From Roseovarius indicus (GTDB lineage Bacteria > Pseudomonadota > Alphaproteobacteria > Rhodobacterales > Rhodobacteraceae), in assembly GCF_008728195.1 (NCBI RefSeq), contig NZ_CP031598.1, positions 3,162,001-3,226,000 of the forward strand: 64,000 nt of DNA, in the 5' to 3' direction. Made by a program: the position numbers and the translations under genes. Positions 45,896-53,970 of this stretch are shown here, piece after piece. The first letter of the stretch is position 1. Each line of letters begins with the position of its first letter. A model generated the notes under the pieces. It worked only from the letters and a program-made list of their open reading frames with translations, was not told the DNA's origin and did no database searches.

Positions 45896-47797
45896 TCAGC
45901 CGACGAGGTCGCCATCCTCACGCCAGACCACCACGATGGCCGAGCGCGGCAGCTTGCCCTCGCCATCGGGGAACGGCGCATCCGGGTGCTGGATGCCCAC
46001 GAACATCGCCGTCCGGTCCGCCGACCATGTCAGCCCCGTCACTTCCGAGCCCTTGGGCCCGGTCAGGAACCGTGCGATCTCGCCCGTCACCGGGTCGCCC
46101 GCCAGCATCTGGTTGTTGCCCATGCCGGCAAACTCACCCTCGTTGCTGTCGTCCCCATCCGTCTGGATCCAGACGATGCCGGCACTGTCGAACGCCATGC
46201 CGTCGGGCGAGTTGAACATGTTGCCGTTCGTCACGTTCTCCGACCCGCCATAGACGTTCTGGTAGACGTCCGGGTTGCCCGCCATCACGTAGAGATCCCA
46301 GTCGAACCCATCGGCGGCATGATCGTCCTCATGCGGCCGCCAGCGCACGATCTGGCCGTAATTGTTGGTCTCGCGCGGGTTGGGCCCGTTGACCGGCGTC
46401 TCGTCACCGCCCGCATTGGGCTTCACGCCCCGGTTCTTGTTGTTTGTCAGGCAGCAATAGGCCTCCACGGCATGCGGGTTGGCGGCGATCCACTCCGGCC
46501 GGTCCATCGTCGTGGCCCCCACTTCCGAGGCCGCCATCCGGGCGAATATCAGCACCTCGGCCAGGCTCTCCATCCCCGTCGTCTCGGGCGTCAGCGGCAG
46601 CCACTCGCCGGTGCCGTCGTCGTTGAACTTCGCCACCGAAAGCGTGCCCTCGTCCAGCAGCCCCTCGGTCGAGCCACCCGGCGCATAGGCCGCAGCCGAG
46701 ACGAACCGGTACATGAACTCGCCCCGCTCATCGTCGCCCATGTAGACCACCACGCGACCGTCGGGCGCCAGCACCACCTCGGCATTCTCGTGCTTGAAGC
46801 GGCCCAGCCCGGTATGCTTGACCGGCGTGCTTTCCGGATCGCTCGGGTCGATCTCGACCACCCAGCCCGCGCGGTGTGGCTCATGCGGGTTCTTCGCGGT
46901 GTCGAACCGGTCATCCCACTTGTGGTAATCGTAACCCCAGCCCTCCGGCCCGATGCCATAGCGCTCGTACCCGGCCTGCACCTTCTCCGGCACGTCGCCT
47001 TTGGCGGACGCGCCGAAATACCCGTTGAAGTTCTCTTCACAGGTCAGGTACGTGCCCCAGGGCGTCTTGCCCGAACCGCAATTGTTGAACGTGCCAAGGC
47101 TCTCGGTCCCGCTCGGGTCGGCCTCGGTCTTGAGCAGGTCGTGCCCCGCGGCCGGCCCGGCGATTTTCATCGGCGTCAGGTGGGTGATCCGGCGGTTATA
47201 GAGGCTGTCGACCACGACGCCCCAGCCGCCCTCGCCCTTCTCGACCTCCATCACCGTCACGCCCTGCAGCTTCTGCAGCTTGCGCACATCGTCGAGGCTT
47301 CCCGGCACGCCCTCCTCGGTCTGCGGCAGGTTCACCTCGCGGTTGGTGTATTCGAGGTTCACCGCGATCAGCTCATGCCCGTCATGCACGAAGGTTTCCA
47401 TCCCGTCGGTGTTCTCGCCGAACACCCGGTCGGCGCTGTCCGCGTCGCCCCCGGTCTCGTGGTCGAATTCCGGCGCATCCGAAAACAGCGGATCGCCCCA
47501 GCGCACCAGCACGTCCCACTTGTAGCCCTCGGGCACATGCACCGTCGCATCGGTCTGCGCCGCAATCGGCTTGAACGGAAAGCGCGAGGCTTCCATCGCC
47601 TCGGCCGCCGTCGAGCCCAACAGCTGCGCCGTGCCCATCGCCGCCGCGCCCGAGCCGAAGGCCACCACCCCGCCAAGGAAACCGCGGCGCGAGATCGCCC
47701 GCTCGACCACCTCGTCGAAATCACACCCCTCGGGGCGCGGGTCGTTCAGCTCGTCCCACTCGTCGGCGGATATCCGGTTCAGGTCTACGTCTTTCAT
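45896..47797 (-). CDS. phoX: PhoX-family alkaline phosphatase
   Basis: A 633-residue exported phosphatase. A Tat signal (ISRRGFLGGVVAFGSGAAAMG, RR at about residues 36-37) sits after an unusually long cytoplasmic n-region, as is normal for PhoX. PhoX/DUF839 sequence includes NNCGSGKTPWGTYLTCEENFNGYF with the Cys and Glu metal ligands, GWVVEIDP, YMGDDERGEFMYRFV and NSPDGMAFDSAG. The family is Ca2+/Fe3+-dependent and releases phosphate from esters outside the inner membrane, usually under Pho control; no Pho box was recognised. GGGAGAAGCC precedes the start. Confidence 0.95.
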   Translation of the reverse strand: MKDVDLNRISADEWDELNDPRPEGCDFDEVVERAISRRGFLGGVVAFGSGAAAMGTAQLLGSTAAEAMEASRFPFKPIAAQTDATVHVPEGYKWDVLVRWGDPLFSDAPEFDHETGGDADSADRVFGENTDGMETFVHDGHELIAVNLEYTNREVNLPQTEEGVPGSLDDVRKLQKLQGVTVMEVEKGEGGWGVVVDSLYNRRITHLTPMKIAGPAAGHDLLKTEADPSGTESLGTFNNCGSGKTPWGTYLTCEENFNGYFGASAKGDVPEKVQAGYERYGIGPEGWGYDYHKWDDRFDTAKNPHEPHRAGWVVEIDPSDPESTPVKHTGLGRFKHENAEVVLAPDGRVVVYMGDDERGEFMYRFVSAAAYAPGGSTEGLLDEGTLSVAKFNDDGTGEWLPLTPETTGMESLAEVLIFARMAASEVGATTMDRPEWIAANPHAVEAYCCLTNNKNRGVKPNAGGDETPVNGPNPRETNNYGQIVRWRPHEDDHAADGFDWDLYVMAGNPDVYQNVYGGSENVTNGNMFNSPDGMAFDSAGIVWIQTDGDDSNEGEFAGMGNNQMLAGDPVTGEIARFLTGPKGSEVTGLTWSADRTAMFVGIQHPDAPFPDGEGKLPRSAIVVVWREDGDLVG

Positions 47798-47936
47798 GGC
47801 TGGCTTCTCCCTTGCTGCAAAGACCGGCTGTCATCGGTAAAGGCTTTGGGTGATTCCTGTAAAAACCATGTGTCCGTTTGCCTGCAATACGACGACAGCC
47901 GCCCCCGCCGCCCGACATGGGCGGGTTTTCGCCACG

Positions 47937-48119
47937 TCAGGTACAGCGCACCCCCGCTTCCACCAGCTCGAACGCCACGATCTCGAACTCGTAAAGCGCG
48001 CTGTTGTCCGGCCGCAGCGCCCGCGCGATCAGCCGGCCCTCGTCATCGTGATAGACCGCATGCGCCGTATGCAGCGCGCGATAGCAGTGGTCGCCGTTCG
48101 GATAGTAATACTTGATCAT
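47937..48119 (-). CDS. 60-residue protein, unknown function
   Basis: MIKYYYPNGDHCYRALHTAH then AVYHDDEGRLIARALRPDNS and ALYEFEIVAFELVEAGVRCT. It looks like a small all-beta protein with alternating hydrophobic strands. A GGAGAGAGGC precedes the ATG at 48119. It is on the minus strand, divergent from the ilv leader. I do not recognise the family. Confidence 0.55.
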   Translation of the reverse strand: MIKYYYPNGDHCYRALHTAHAVYHDDEGRLIARALRPDNSALYEFEIVAFELVEAGVRCT

Positions 48120-48279
48120 GCCTCTCTCCGGGTCAGGTTGCCTGCCCGACACCTAGCATTTCCCGCTGACAGCCCCTGTCGGCAGGCCCCGACCGCCGAA
48201 AAGCCCCATTTCGCGCAACATCCGTAAAGCAAACCCGCCGCCCTGCGACACTTTTTTCACCAAACCGCCACGATCGCGG

Positions 48280-48306
48280 TTGACGGGTCCGGCCCCTCAC
48301 CATAAT
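48280..48306 (+). promoter_or_regulatory. Promoter of the ilv attenuator and operon
   Basis: TTGACG (48280-48285) and CATAAT (48301-48306) are separated by 15 nt; shifted to GTTGAC the gap is 16. They resemble sigma-70 -35 and -10 boxes and lie about 29 bp before the leader-peptide ATG. Confidence 0.6.
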
Positions 48307-48334
48307 GTCCCGCGCACGCAGACAGGAGCTTCCG

Positions 48335-48385
48335 ATGTTCGGACCGATCGTAATTCTGGTAGGCAAATGGCGCATGGGCCGGTAA
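48335..48385 (+). CDS. ilv operon leader peptide
   Basis: A 16-residue reading frame MFGPIVILVGKWRMGR with stop TAA, preceded by AGGAG at 7 nt. Residues 5-9 are Ile-Val-Ile-Leu-Val, exactly the three branched-chain amino acids made by the downstream pathway. Codons used there include GTA (twice) and ATT, which are rare in this GC-rich genome and would sharpen stalling. A terminator follows 25 nt later and ilvB starts at 48476. The arrangement is a classic translation-coupled attenuator. Confidence 0.85.
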   Translation: MFGPIVILVGKWRMGR

Positions 48386-48412
48386 CGGACACCATAACGG
48401 TACCCCATGCGC
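48370..48412 (+). promoter_or_regulatory. Alternative hairpin of the ilv attenuator
   Basis: GCGCATGGG (48370-48378), at the end of the leader peptide, is an exact complement of CCCATGCGC (48404-48412). The 3' arm touches the first bases of the terminator stem (48411). Position of the leader ribosome would decide which hairpin forms. Confidence 0.6.
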
Positions 48413-48435
48413 CCCCGAAAATCGGGGGCTTTTTT
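48411..48435 (+). terminator. Attenuator terminator of the ilv operon
   Basis: GCCCCCGA pairs with TCGGGGGC around AAA (48411-48429) and is followed by TTTTTT (48430-48435). A textbook intrinsic terminator lying 40 bp upstream of ilvB, with no gene ending before it other than the leader peptide. Confidence 0.85.
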
Positions 48436-48475
48436 ATGCGCAGCGACAGACACGTCATAAACGGAGCAAATCAAG

Positions 48476-50233
48476 ATGACACGTCACATGACCGGAGCGA
48501 AAATGGTGGTTCAGGCCCTCAAGGATCAGGGTGTGGACGTCGTATTCGGATACCCCGGCGGGGCCGTGCTACCGATTTATGACGAGGTCTTTCAGCAGAA
48601 CGACATCAAGCACGTGCTCGTCCGCCACGAACAGGGCGCCGTGCACGCCGCCGAAGGATATGCCCGCTCGACCGGCAAGCCCGGCGTCTGCCTCGTCACC
48701 TCGGGCCCCGGCGCCACCAACGCGGTCACCGGCATCACCGACGCGCTGATGGATTCGATCCCGCTCATCGTCCTTTCGGGTCAGGTGCCCACCTTCATGA
48801 TCGGCAACGACGCCTTTCAGGAGGCCGATACCGTCGGCATCACCCGCCCCTGCACCAAGCACAACTGGCTGGTGAGCGACACCAAGGACCTCTCCAACAT
48901 CGTGCACCAGGCCTTCCACGTCGCCACCAGCGGCCGGCCCGGCCCGGTTCTGGTCGACATCCCCAAGGACGTGCAATTCGCCAGCGCCGAATACACGCCC
49001 CCGCAAAAGGCCAAGACCTCGCATTACCAGCCGCAGGTCAAGGGCGACATGGAGGCGATCACCGAGCTGGTCGAGGCCCTGGAAGAGGCCGAACGCCCGA
49101 TCTTCTATACCGGCGGCGGCGTGATCAACTCCGGCCCGGCAGCCAGCCAGCTTCTGCGCGAACTGGTGGAGGCGACCGGCGTGCCGATCACCTCCACCCT
49201 CATGGGCCTCGGCGCCTACCCGGCCAATGGCGACAAGTGGCTCGGGATGCTCGGCATGCACGGTCTCTACGAGGCCAACATGGCGATGCATGACTGCGAC
49301 CTGCTGATCAACGTGGGCGCTCGGTTCGACGACCGGATCACCGGCCGCGTCGACGCGTTCAGCCCGCATTCGAAACGCGCCCATATCGACATCGACCCCT
49401 CCTCGATCAACAAGGTCATCAAGACCGACATCCCCATCGTCGGCGACATCGCCCATGTGCTGGAAGACGTGCTCAAGATCTGGAAATCCCGCGGCCGCAA
49501 GACCAACCGCGAGGGGATCGAGAAATGGTGGGCGCAGATCAACGACTGGAAGAAGGTCAACTGCCTCGCCTTCACGCAGGCCGGCAAGACCATCAAGCCG
49601 CAATACGCTCTCCAGCGCCTCGAGGAACTGACCAAGGATCACGACCGCTATATCTGCACCGAGGTCGGCCAGCACCAGATGTGGGCGGCGCAGTACCTGG
49701 GCTTCAACGACCCCAACCGCTGGATGACCTCCGGTGGCCTGGGCACGATGGGCTACGGCTTCCCGGCCTCCATCGGCGTGCAGATGGCGCACCCCGATGC
49801 GCTCGTCATCAACGTCGCGGGCGAGGCCTCGTGGCTGATGAACATGCAGGAGATGGGCACCGCGGTGCAGTTCCGCCTGCCGGTCAAGCAGTTCATCATG
49901 AACAACGAACGCCTCGGCATGGTCCGCCAGTGGCAGGAGCTTCTGCACGGCGAGCGCTACTCGCATTCCTGGTCCGAGGCCCTGCCCGACTTCGTGAAAC
50001 TCGCCGAGGCCTTCGGCGCCAAGGGCATCCAGTGCAAGGATCCGACCGACCTCGACGACGCGATCATGGAAATGATCGAGCATGACGGGCCGGTGATCTT
50101 CGACTGCCTCGTCGAGAAGCACGAGAACTGCTTTCCGATGATCCCGTCGGGCGAGCCGCACAACAAGATGCTGCTGGGCGAGAACGCCTCCACCAAGGAC
50201 GCGATCAGCACGTCCGGGGCGGTCCTGGTGTAA
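48476..50233 (+). CDS. ilvB: Acetolactate synthase large subunit
   Basis: A 585-residue thiamine-diphosphate enzyme. FGYPGGAVLPIYD opens the PYR domain, with the catalytic Glu in RHEQGAVHAAEGYARSTG. The FAD region has TLMGLGAYP and GARFDDRITG. The ThDP-binding motif appears as NVAGEASWLMNMQEM, then MNNERLGMVRQWQE; the usual GDG reads AGE in this frame, a variant worth checking. It makes acetolactate and acetohydroxybutyrate, the first common step of Val, Leu and Ile synthesis. Its stop overlaps the next ATG by 1 bp. Confidence 0.95.
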   Translation: MTRHMTGAKMVVQALKDQGVDVVFGYPGGAVLPIYDEVFQQNDIKHVLVRHEQGAVHAAEGYARSTGKPGVCLVTSGPGATNAVTGITDALMDSIPLIVLSGQVPTFMIGNDAFQEADTVGITRPCTKHNWLVSDTKDLSNIVHQAFHVATSGRPGPVLVDIPKDVQFASAEYTPPQKAKTSHYQPQVKGDMEAITELVEALEEAERPIFYTGGGVINSGPAASQLLRELVEATGVPITSTLMGLGAYPANGDKWLGMLGMHGLYEANMAMHDCDLLINVGARFDDRITGRVDAFSPHSKRAHIDIDPSSINKVIKTDIPIVGDIAHVLEDVLKIWKSRGRKTNREGIEKWWAQINDWKKVNCLAFTQAGKTIKPQYALQRLEELTKDHDRYICTEVGQHQMWAAQYLGFNDPNRWMTSGGLGTMGYGFPASIGVQMAHPDALVINVAGEASWLMNMQEMGTAVQFRLPVKQFIMNNERLGMVRQWQELLHGERYSHSWSEALPDFVKLAEAFGAKGIQCKDPTDLDDAIMEMIEHDGPVIFDCLVEKHENCFPMIPSGEPHNKMLLGENASTKDAISTSGAVLV

Positions 50234-50532
50234 TGGCGACATACCTGATCCTGTCCGCCATCAGGGCGCTGCTCGTAACGGGTTTCATCTCCTACATCAC
50301 GAGCAGCATCCTGACGGACCGGGCCCGCCGGCTGGCCTGCGCCGCGATCGTGGCGCTCTCCTTCGGCGCCCTGATGGACGGGATCACACCGGACGGGTGG
50401 GACTACGAATACATGTTCGGCCACCCGTTCTTTTTCTACCTCGTCGCCAACCTGCCCGCCGTCTTCGCCGTGCTGGTGACCCTTCTCATCTGGCCGCAAC
50501 CCGCAACGTCCGAGGACGCGGCACGTCCATGA
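50233..50532 (+). CDS. Small membrane protein inside the ilv operon
   Basis: A 99-residue protein with about three hydrophobic helices (LILSAIRALLVTGFISYI, LACAAIVALSFGALM, FFFYLVANLPAVFAVLVTLL). It shares a TAATG stop/start with ilvB, so it is translationally coupled to it. I recognise no family. Its place between ilvB and ilvN implies control by the same attenuator. Confidence 0.75.
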   Translation: MATYLILSAIRALLVTGFISYITSSILTDRARRLACAAIVALSFGALMDGITPDGWDYEYMFGHPFFFYLVANLPAVFAVLVTLLIWPQPATSEDAARP

Positions 50533-50617
50533 CCGTCTCTCACCCGCCCTCACCCGTAGGGTGGGTGAAACCCACCATCCCCCACCTCCCGACGCGCGCC
50601 CTGCAAGGACCTGCCGC

Positions 50618-51859
50618 ATGACGCCCAACGCCACCCCAGACGCAAGCCTATCGGTCCTCGACACCCGTCGCGGCCGGCAGCTCTGCCTGATGGGCGCGCT
50701 GCTGACGGCGTTGCTCGGCGTGATGCTGATGCTGCGCGACGTGGCCGAGATCTCCGGCTCCGGGCTGTCCTCCGTCTCGGTCGATTTCTACGTCTTCTGG
50801 GCGGCGGCCAAGCTGGCCCTTCAGGGCCTGCCCCTCGACGCTTTCGACGTCGACCGCATCCGCGAGATCGCCAACGTCACCCAGGAAGGCTGGATGCCCT
50901 GGGCCTATCCGCCGGGCTTCCTCCTGCTGGTCACGCCCCTCGGCCTGCTACCCTTCGCCCCGGCCTGGGCCGCCTTCATGGGGCTCTCCGTCGCGGCGCT
51001 GGCACTGGCCACGCGGCCCTTCACCGCCGGCCGCCCGCATCTCCTGCTGGCCATCGCCCTTGCGCCCGCGATCCTGCCCTGCCTCCTGGTGGGCCAGACA
51101 AGCATCCTCTGGCTCGCGGGGCTCATGGCAGCTCTCGCCGCCCTGCACGCCGAAAAACCCCTCCTCGCCGGCCTCTTCATCGGCCTGCTGACGCTCAAGC
51201 CCCAGCTCGGCCTGCTCCTCCCCGTCGCCCTGATCGCCGCCGGCCAGTGGCGCACCATCCTCGCGGCCGTTGTCACCACCCTTGCGCTCGCCGCCATCCC
51301 CACCGCCCTCTACGGCACCGCCTACTGGCCCGAGATGCTCGCCATGCTCGACCAGCACGGCACAACCGTCCGCGGCGCCATCGCCGATCTGACCCTGATG
51401 ATCAGCCCCTACTCGGCCCTCGCCGCGCTCGGCGTCGCCGAGCCCGCGGCGCTGACCGCGCAATGGGCCCTCACCGCCCTCTGCGCCCTCGCCGTCTTCG
51501 CCGTCTGGCGCCGCCCCGCCACCTCCTTCGACCTGCGCGCCGCCACACTCCTCTCGGCCATCCCTTTGGCCTCGCCATACCTCTGGCACTACGAATCCGC
51601 CTTCCTCGCCCCGGCCGCCCTCTTCCTGCTGCGCGACGGCGTCATCACCCCCGCGCGACCCCTCACCCTCCTCCTCGGGCTCGCCATGTGGCTCAGCCTC
51701 GGCCCCTCGGCCCTCGCCCTGCTCCAGACAGGCCAGGCCGACCTCTTCCGCCCCGTCTTCCTGCCGATCGCCCTCGCCGCCTTCCTCACCTGCCTGTGGC
51801 ACACCCTGCTCAGGCCCCGCCCTTCGGCCAACCCGGCCGCCTCAGAACAACCCCAGTGA
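50618..51859 (+). CDS. DUF2029 / GT87-type membrane glycosyltransferase
   Basis: A 413-residue polytopic protein with about ten helices. A conserved early acidic motif SVDFYVFWAAAKLALQG, then GWMPWAYPPGFLLLVTPLGLLPF and LLTLKPQLGLLLPVAL, matches DUF2029 (GT87, the polyprenol-phosphate-mannose-dependent transferase fold). It may add a sugar to a cell-envelope acceptor. It begins 85 bp after the small membrane gene and ends 13 bp before ilvN, so it appears to be carried in the ilv transcript. An ATG at 50561 is possible but less likely. Confidence 0.82.
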   Translation: MTPNATPDASLSVLDTRRGRQLCLMGALLTALLGVMLMLRDVAEISGSGLSSVSVDFYVFWAAAKLALQGLPLDAFDVDRIREIANVTQEGWMPWAYPPGFLLLVTPLGLLPFAPAWAAFMGLSVAALALATRPFTAGRPHLLLAIALAPAILPCLLVGQTSILWLAGLMAALAALHAEKPLLAGLFIGLLTLKPQLGLLLPVALIAAGQWRTILAAVVTTLALAAIPTALYGTAYWPEMLAMLDQHGTTVRGAIADLTLMISPYSALAALGVAEPAALTAQWALTALCALAVFAVWRRPATSFDLRAATLLSAIPLASPYLWHYESAFLAPAALFLLRDGVITPARPLTLLLGLAMWLSLGPSALALLQTGQADLFRPVFLPIALAAFLTCLWHTLLRPRPSANPAASEQPQ

Positions 51860-51872
51860 AGGATCAGACCCA

Positions 51873-52433
51873 ATGTCAGCGCTCAAGATCAAGAAAGGCT
51901 CGACCAAGCATTCCGCCTACAACCTGCGCCCGACCTTCTCCGACAAGGCCGAGACGCACACGCTGGCGGTGATCGTCGACAACGAACCGGGCGTGCTGGC
52001 CCGCGTCATCGGCCTCTTCTCCGGCCGCGGCTACAACATCGACAGCCTCACCGTGGCCGAGGTCGACCATACCGGCCACATGTCGCGCATCACCATCGTC
52101 ACCACCGGCACGCCGCAGGTGATCGAACAGATCAAGGCCCAGCTCGGCCGCATCGTGGTGGTGCACGAAGTCCACGACCTCACGGTCGAGGGCCACTCCG
52201 TCGAACGCGAACTGGCCCTGCTCAAGGTCGCCGGTGAAGGGGACAAACGCGTCGAAGCCCTGCGCCTCGCCGATATCTTCCGCGCCAACGCGGTCGACAG
52301 CACCCTGAACAGCTTCGTTTTCGAGATTACGGGGACGCCCCAGAAGATCGATGCCTTCGCCGACCTCATGCGCCCCCTCGGCCTGACCGAGATCGCCCGG
52401 ACAGGCATCGCCGCGCTCTCGCGCGGCGCCTGA
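51873..52433 (+). CDS. ilvN: Acetolactate synthase small (regulatory) subunit
   Basis: A 186-residue protein. The ACT domain (about 28-105) has HTLAVIVDNEPGVLARVIGL and RGYNIDSLTVAEVDHTGHMSRI, followed by ERELALLKV and the C-terminal IlvH domain ending PLGLTEIARTGIAALSRG. It activates IlvB and confers valine feedback inhibition. The stop abuts, with no gap, the stop of the convergent cold-shock-like gene (TGATCA). Confidence 0.96.
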   Translation: MSALKIKKGSTKHSAYNLRPTFSDKAETHTLAVIVDNEPGVLARVIGLFSGRGYNIDSLTVAEVDHTGHMSRITIVTTGTPQVIEQIKAQLGRIVVVHEVHDLTVEGHSVERELALLKVAGEGDKRVEALRLADIFRANAVDSTLNSFVFEITGTPQKIDAFADLMRPLGLTEIARTGIAALSRGA

Positions 52434-52799
52434 TCAGCGGTAGGCGGTCTCCACCGCGCGATGCGCCTTCGGCGTGCCGCGCGGGTGCAGGGCCACGACG
52501 TTGTTCTTTCTCGGGCTCGGAGTAGGCGGCGCAATCTTGTTGCGCCGCAGGTTCGCCTTGGCCGCCTTCAGATCGCCCGGCAGCGACGGAAATTCATGCG
52601 CCGACACGACACAGGGATCAACCGCAAGGCGCATGTCATCCACCTCGCGAAGATCGAACTCGACTAGGTCACCCGGCACGAACAGGCTGGCCTCGGACAG
52701 GTTCGACTCATCTTTGTAAAAGGCAAGATTGCGGTGGTCCTCACACCAGATGACCGCCCGATTTTGCTTTTTGTCACTCCACAGAACTACGCCGTACAT
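52434..52799 (-). CDS. Cold-shock-domain-like small protein
   Basis: A 121-residue protein. MYGVVLWSDKKQNRAVIWCE then NLAFYKDESNLSEASLFVPGDLVEFDLREVDD resembles the beta-barrel pattern of cold-shock proteins (GxVxW, internal IxCEDx, GDxVEF), without clear RNP motifs. The tail from about 80 on is basic and proline-rich (NLRRNKIAPPTPSPRKNN). The start at 52799 fits the first strand; a longer open frame to 53114 overlaps the divergent control region. Probably nucleic-acid binding; this is inference. Confidence 0.6.
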   Translation of the reverse strand: MYGVVLWSDKKQNRAVIWCEDHRNLAFYKDESNLSEASLFVPGDLVEFDLREVDDMRLAVDPCVVSAHEFPSLPGDLKAAKANLRRNKIAPPTPSPRKNNVVALHPRGTPKAHRAVETAYR

Positions 52800-52908
52800 G
52801 GTGTCCCCAGTTTTCTTCCTCACCCCCGATTTTGGAAGAACTGGGCCAAATGTGAATGGGTTGATTTGGACGCGCGCCGGGGCAATTTGTGACAAGCCGG
52901 CCACAGCT

Positions 52909-52980
52909 TGACGCCAAGTCGCGTCACAGCTGACTCTAAGTAGCGTCGATTTTTCTGGAATATCCGGAGAATCTCCGATA
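52909..52980. promoter_or_regulatory. Tandem direct repeats and palindrome in divergent promoter region
   Basis: TGACGCCAAGTCGCGTC (52909-52925) and TGACTCTAAGTAGCGTC (52931-52947) agree at 14 of 17 positions and are spaced 22 nt apart, two helical turns. Near-palindrome TATCCGGAGAATCTCCGATA follows at 52961-52980. They lie between the cold-shock-like gene and the XRE regulator. Confidence 0.55.
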
Positions 52981-53025
52981 GCGTGCCGTAACACTCTCGT
53001 ATGCAACCATAAAGTACATCCGGCT

Positions 53026-53850
53026 TTGACACAACAACGCACAGCCGACTCGCGCAATCGCGACATCGACCCGGCCGCGCTACGCGAAGTGTTCGGTGAA
53101 AACCTCCGTCGCATGGTCGAAGACTACCGCTCGGTGTCCGAGCTTTGCCGCGAGCTCGGTATCAACCGGACCCAGTTCAACCGTTACATGTCCGGCGAAA
53201 GTTTCCCGCGCCCCGATGTGCTGCACCGGATCTGCGAATTCTTCGAGACCGATGCCCGCATCCTCCTCGAACCGATCGAGGATCTCAAGCCGTCACCGAA
53301 TGACTTGGTTAATCACCCCTTCCTCGCCGGCTTCTTCGGCCAGGCCACGGTGCATGTCTCGACCGACCTCTTCCCCAGCGGCTTTTACCGCTTCGCCCGG
53401 AAAAGCTTCGTCGATGCCTCGCGTTTCGTGCTCGGGCTGGTGCTCATCAAGCGCGGCGACGGCTACACCTTCCTGCGCGGCTTCGAACCGCGCCAAGGCG
53501 TGCGCGAACAGGGGCTCTCGACCGATCCGCGCACCCGCGAATACCGCGGCATCGTCATGCGCCAGGAAGACGGCATCATGGCCGTCGTCACCCACCGCGA
53601 CTCGCTGGCCTGCTCGTTCAACTTCCTGACGCCGGAAACCTCGTTCCAGTCGAACCTCTGGGAAGGCTACGCCTCGCGCACCGTGCGCGAGAAGATCTCG
53701 GGCAACCGCGCCACCCGCATGGTCTACGAGCATCTCGGAAGCGGCACCGGCCGCGTCCTGCAGGCCGCGCGCGAAACCGGCGTCGTCCCGATCGAAAAGG
53801 TGCCCCGCTTCTACCAGCACCTGCTGCGCCCCGACGAGGATTTCCGCTAG
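53026..53850 (+). CDS. XRE-family helix-turn-helix regulator
   Basis: A 274-residue regulator. The helix-turn-helix lies at about residues 24-75 (NLRRMVEDYRSVSELCREL, GINRTQFNRYMSGESFPRP). The remaining 180 residues form a ligand-type domain without a recognised name (VHVSTDLFPSGFYRFARKSF). The start is a TTG at 53026 and no ATG gives a complete DNA-binding domain. It is divergent from the cold-shock-like gene, with tandem repeats between them that may be its own operator. Confidence 0.85.
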   Translation: MTQQRTADSRNRDIDPAALREVFGENLRRMVEDYRSVSELCRELGINRTQFNRYMSGESFPRPDVLHRICEFFETDARILLEPIEDLKPSPNDLVNHPFLAGFFGQATVHVSTDLFPSGFYRFARKSFVDASRFVLGLVLIKRGDGYTFLRGFEPRQGVREQGLSTDPRTREYRGIVMRQEDGIMAVVTHRDSLACSFNFLTPETSFQSNLWEGYASRTVREKISGNRATRMVYEHLGSGTGRVLQAARETGVVPIEKVPRFYQHLLRPDEDFR

Positions 53851-53970
53851 GGGCGCACCCGCGCCAATCCGCAGCCCCATGTCGCCCTGAGATAAACCGG
53901 GTCGCTGCCGGTCGGTCGCAACCGGCCCATCCATGCGTAGGTCACCAAAGCCAACGCATGGAGACCCGCG

